NCBI RefSeq assembly: GCF_014650915.1
Contig: NZ_BMVW01000010.1
Span: 237,791 to 273,332, forward strand
DNA length: 35,542 bases
Direction: 5' to 3'
Source of the DNA: Streptomyces poonensis
GTDB lineage: Bacteria; Actinomycetota; Actinomycetes; Streptomycetales; Streptomycetaceae
The notes beneath the pieces are model-generated. The model ran no database searches. It was not told where the DNA came from and worked only from the letters and a program-made list of their open reading frames with translations. This document shows, in pieces, positions 34,414-35,542 of this stretch (its first letter is position 1; each line of letters starts with the position of its first letter). A program made the translations under genes and the position numbers.

Positions 34414-34478
34414 CCCTCCTGTTTCTGACCCTCCTGTTTCTGACCCGCTTGTTTCTGACCCGCTTGTTTCTGGCTCGG
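34404..34478 (+). repeat. Five 15-bp tandem repeats across the stop codon
   Basis: Units CTGTTTCTGACCCTC-like at 34404, 34419, 34434, 34449 and 34464, with slight drift (the fifth degenerates to TTGTTTCTGGCTCGG). Unit 1 holds the ThDP-enzyme stop TGA; units 2-4 repeat that TGA in the same frame at 34426, 34441 and 34456. Confidence 0.9.
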
Positions 34479-34501
34479 GGTGGGAAGCAGCCGTCGCGCC
34501 T

Positions 34502-34531
34502 CGGCCGGCCCCGTCGCTCCGGGGCCGGCCG
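34502..34531. terminator. Bidirectional terminator, 11-bp perfect stem
   Basis: CGGCCGGCCCC (34502-34512) pairs with GGGGCCGGCCG (34521-34531) around an 8-nt loop, between the convergent ThDP-enzyme and regulator genes. Confidence 0.85.
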
Positions 34532-34552
34532 CTTCGCTTCGTGGGCGGCTGT

Positions 34553-35308
34553 CTATCCGCGGTCCGGGCTTGGCGTGGCGGGGCCTCCTGAGGTCGTTCC
34601 GGACTTCGTGTGCAGGATCTCGCGGGCCTGCTCCGCGGCCCGGGCGCTGCTCTCGCTGACGAAGTCGAGGAAACGGGCGGCGTTCTCGAGGCGGACGGCG
34701 GCCGGGGTGCCGAGGCCGAGGACGCCGACGCCCTGCCGTGCGGTCTCGGCGACAGTGGTGAGGGCCCGGGCGCTGGCGATCATCGACTGGTACCAGATGC
34801 CGTCGTCGACGATGTAGCGCTCGCGGCGGCGTTCGTCGCGTTCCCGGCGGACGAGGTCCTGGCTCTCGAGGAACGCGATCGCCTTCGAGACGGTCGCCGG
34901 GCTGACCTGGAGGCGCTGGACGAGTTCGGAGGCGGTGAGGCTGCCGGAGTCGGTGGTGTAGAGGCAGGCCATCACCCGGGCGGTCATCTTGGTCATGCCC
35001 GAGGCCATGAAGACGGTGGTGAGCGTCTCCTCGTACTCGCGCACGGCCTCGGCGTCGCGTCCGTGGGCCTGCGGGGGCGCCTCCGACCCCCGGGGCGCGG
35101 TCTGCCTGCGCCGGTGGGCGCGGCGTTCGGTGGCGCGGTGGGCCAGGTCGGCGCGGTAGGCGGTGGGGCCGCCGTTGCGCATGACCTCGCGCGTGATGGT
35201 CGAGGTCGGGCGGTCGAGGCTTCTGGCGATCTGCGCGTAGGCAAGGCCGTCGGCCAGTCCCAGCGCGATCTGCTGGCGTTCCTGCTGGGTGAGCCTGCCT
35301 CCTGGCAT
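34553..35308 (-). CDS. Regulator with IS30-type HTH fused to a MarR/GbsR-like domain
   Basis: 251 aa. The N-terminus (about 4-65) matches the IS30-family transposase HTH: 'RLTQQERQQIALGLADGLAY', 'AQIARSLDRPTSTITREVMR', 'NGG..AYRADLAHRATERRA'. No transposase catalytic DDE domain follows. Instead, about residues 85-190 form a MarR/GbsR-like winged helix: 'FMASGMTKMTARVMACLYTT', 'LTASELVQRLQVSPATVSKA' and 'IAFLESQDLVRRERDERRRE', then 'RYIVDDGIWYQSM'. The C-terminus is helical. It thus carries two DNA-binding modules and is probably a domesticated regulator. The ATG at 35308 has AGAGGAG 7 nt upstream. It is divergent from the gene starting at 35532, whose promoter region is rich in TTGTTGC-type repeats. 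Confidence 0.87.
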   Translation of the reverse strand: MPGGRLTQQERQQIALGLADGLAYAQIARSLDRPTSTITREVMRNGGPTAYRADLAHRATERRAHRRRQTAPRGSEAPPQAHGRDAEAVREYEETLTTVFMASGMTKMTARVMACLYTTDSGSLTASELVQRLQVSPATVSKAIAFLESQDLVRRERDERRRERYIVDDGIWYQSMIASARALTTVAETARQGVGVLGLGTPAAVRLENAARFLDFVSESSARAAEQAREILHTKSGTTSGGPATPSPDRG

Positions 35309-35364
35309 CGCGGTCTCCTCTGTGTTCCTCGGGTGCCTCGACTATAGCGTTCATTCTCAGATCA

Positions 35365-35490
35365 TTGCAACGTACGGGGTGATCGTTGTTGCGTTAGCTT
35401 CGAGGTTGTTGCAACGATTTTCCTGTTCTCAACTGCACTAATGCAGTTCTCGCGCAACAAATAGGTTGCCTGATGCGTGAACGCAACGTA
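35365..35490. promoter_or_regulatory. TTGTTGC/GCAACAA-rich divergent control region
   Basis: Related motifs recur in the gap between the fusion regulator and the last gene: TTGCAACG at 35365 and 35409, GTTGTTGCG at 35385, GTTGTTGCAACG at 35405 (containing the palindrome GTTGCAAC), GCGCAACAA at 35452 and ACGCAACG at 35481. The region is AT-richer than its flanks. A perfect inverted repeat lies inside it at 35431-35448. Confidence 0.65.
35431..35448. repeat. Inverted repeat AACTGCA-CTAA-TGCAGTT
   Basis: Two perfect 7-bp arms around a 4-nt centre, within the divergent promoter region. It is likely a separate protein-binding site from the TTGTTGC motifs. Confidence 0.6.
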
Positions 35491-35531
35491 GCGTTTCCGG
35501 TGTCAGAAACGACGCGCCGAAGGAGAGCACG

Positions 35532-35542
35532 ATGCAGAAGTT
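35532..35542 (+). CDS. Start of a gene running off the window
   Basis: ATG CAG AAG followed by TT, preceded by GAAGGAGAG about 5 nt upstream, an excellent ribosome-binding site. Only three codons (M-Q-K) are visible, so no function can be given. It is divergent from the fusion regulator and may be its target. Confidence 0.65.

Noticed and set aside
34553..35308. IS30 insertion sequence
   Set aside because: Only the transposase HTH is similar; no catalytic domain, terminal inverted repeats or target duplication are seen.

Overview
The window is high-GC actinobacterial chromosome and almost certainly Streptomyces. It holds an adpA-type regulator with a TTA leucine codon in its interdomain linker, the desferrioxamine genes desABCD with DmdR/IdeR-type iron boxes, a DasR-like operator, several GTG/TTG starts and at least one probable leaderless gene. 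From memory, the gene order resembles the S. coelicolor segment running from adpA (SCO2792) through glmS2, the hexosaminidase, desD-A, desF/desE, acdH/hmgL/acc and speB. I could not run an alignment to confirm this.

Layout. (1) 1-3.5 kb: adpA (minus strand), a small membrane protein, about 0.9 kb of G-rich, repeat- and hairpin-containing DNA without a convincing gene, and a universal stress protein. (2) 3.7-9.3 kb: an acetate/succinate-type GPR1/FUN34/YaaH membrane protein, then an amino-sugar block made of glmS, a small conserved protein, a DUF4429/SHOCT protein and a divergent secreted GH20 hexosaminidase with a dre-like operator. (3) 9.3-16.6 kb: the ferrioxamine system. desA-B-C-D is translationally coupled and makes the siderophore. 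desE (binding lipoprotein) and desF (reductase-type protein) handle uptake and iron release. Iron boxes lie upstream of desA and desE. (4) 16.7-19.5 kb: GNAT acetyltransferase, MerR regulator, an uncharacterised polytopic membrane protein and an ABA4-like protein. This is the least understood part and may be an insertion between desE and acdH. (5) 19.5-28.1 kb: branched-chain acyl-CoA catabolism. It comprises acyl-CoA dehydrogenase, HMG-CoA lyase and both subunits of a methylcrotonyl-CoA-type carboxylase, with a divergent TetR regulator controlled by twin operators, then a second acyl-CoA dehydrogenase and a TesB thioesterase. (6) 28.1-35.5 kb: a CDF cation transporter, an unknown conserved protein, a PucR regulator divergent from a coupled ureohydrolase/ThDP-enzyme pair, and a regulator that fuses an IS30-transposase-like HTH to a MarR/GbsR-like domain. 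The last 11 bases start another gene.

Most of the window is ordinary conserved Streptomyces core. The points most worth following are: the MerR/8-TM/ABA4-like cassette and its GATAG-repeat control region; the ureohydrolase-ThDP pair, which fits a 2-ketoarginine/guanidinobutyrate route better than agmatine breakdown alone; the domesticated transposase-HTH regulator with a TTGTTGC-rich divergent promoter; two genes whose stop codons are copied in short tandem repeats; and the repeat-rich stretch at 2.0-2.9 kb.
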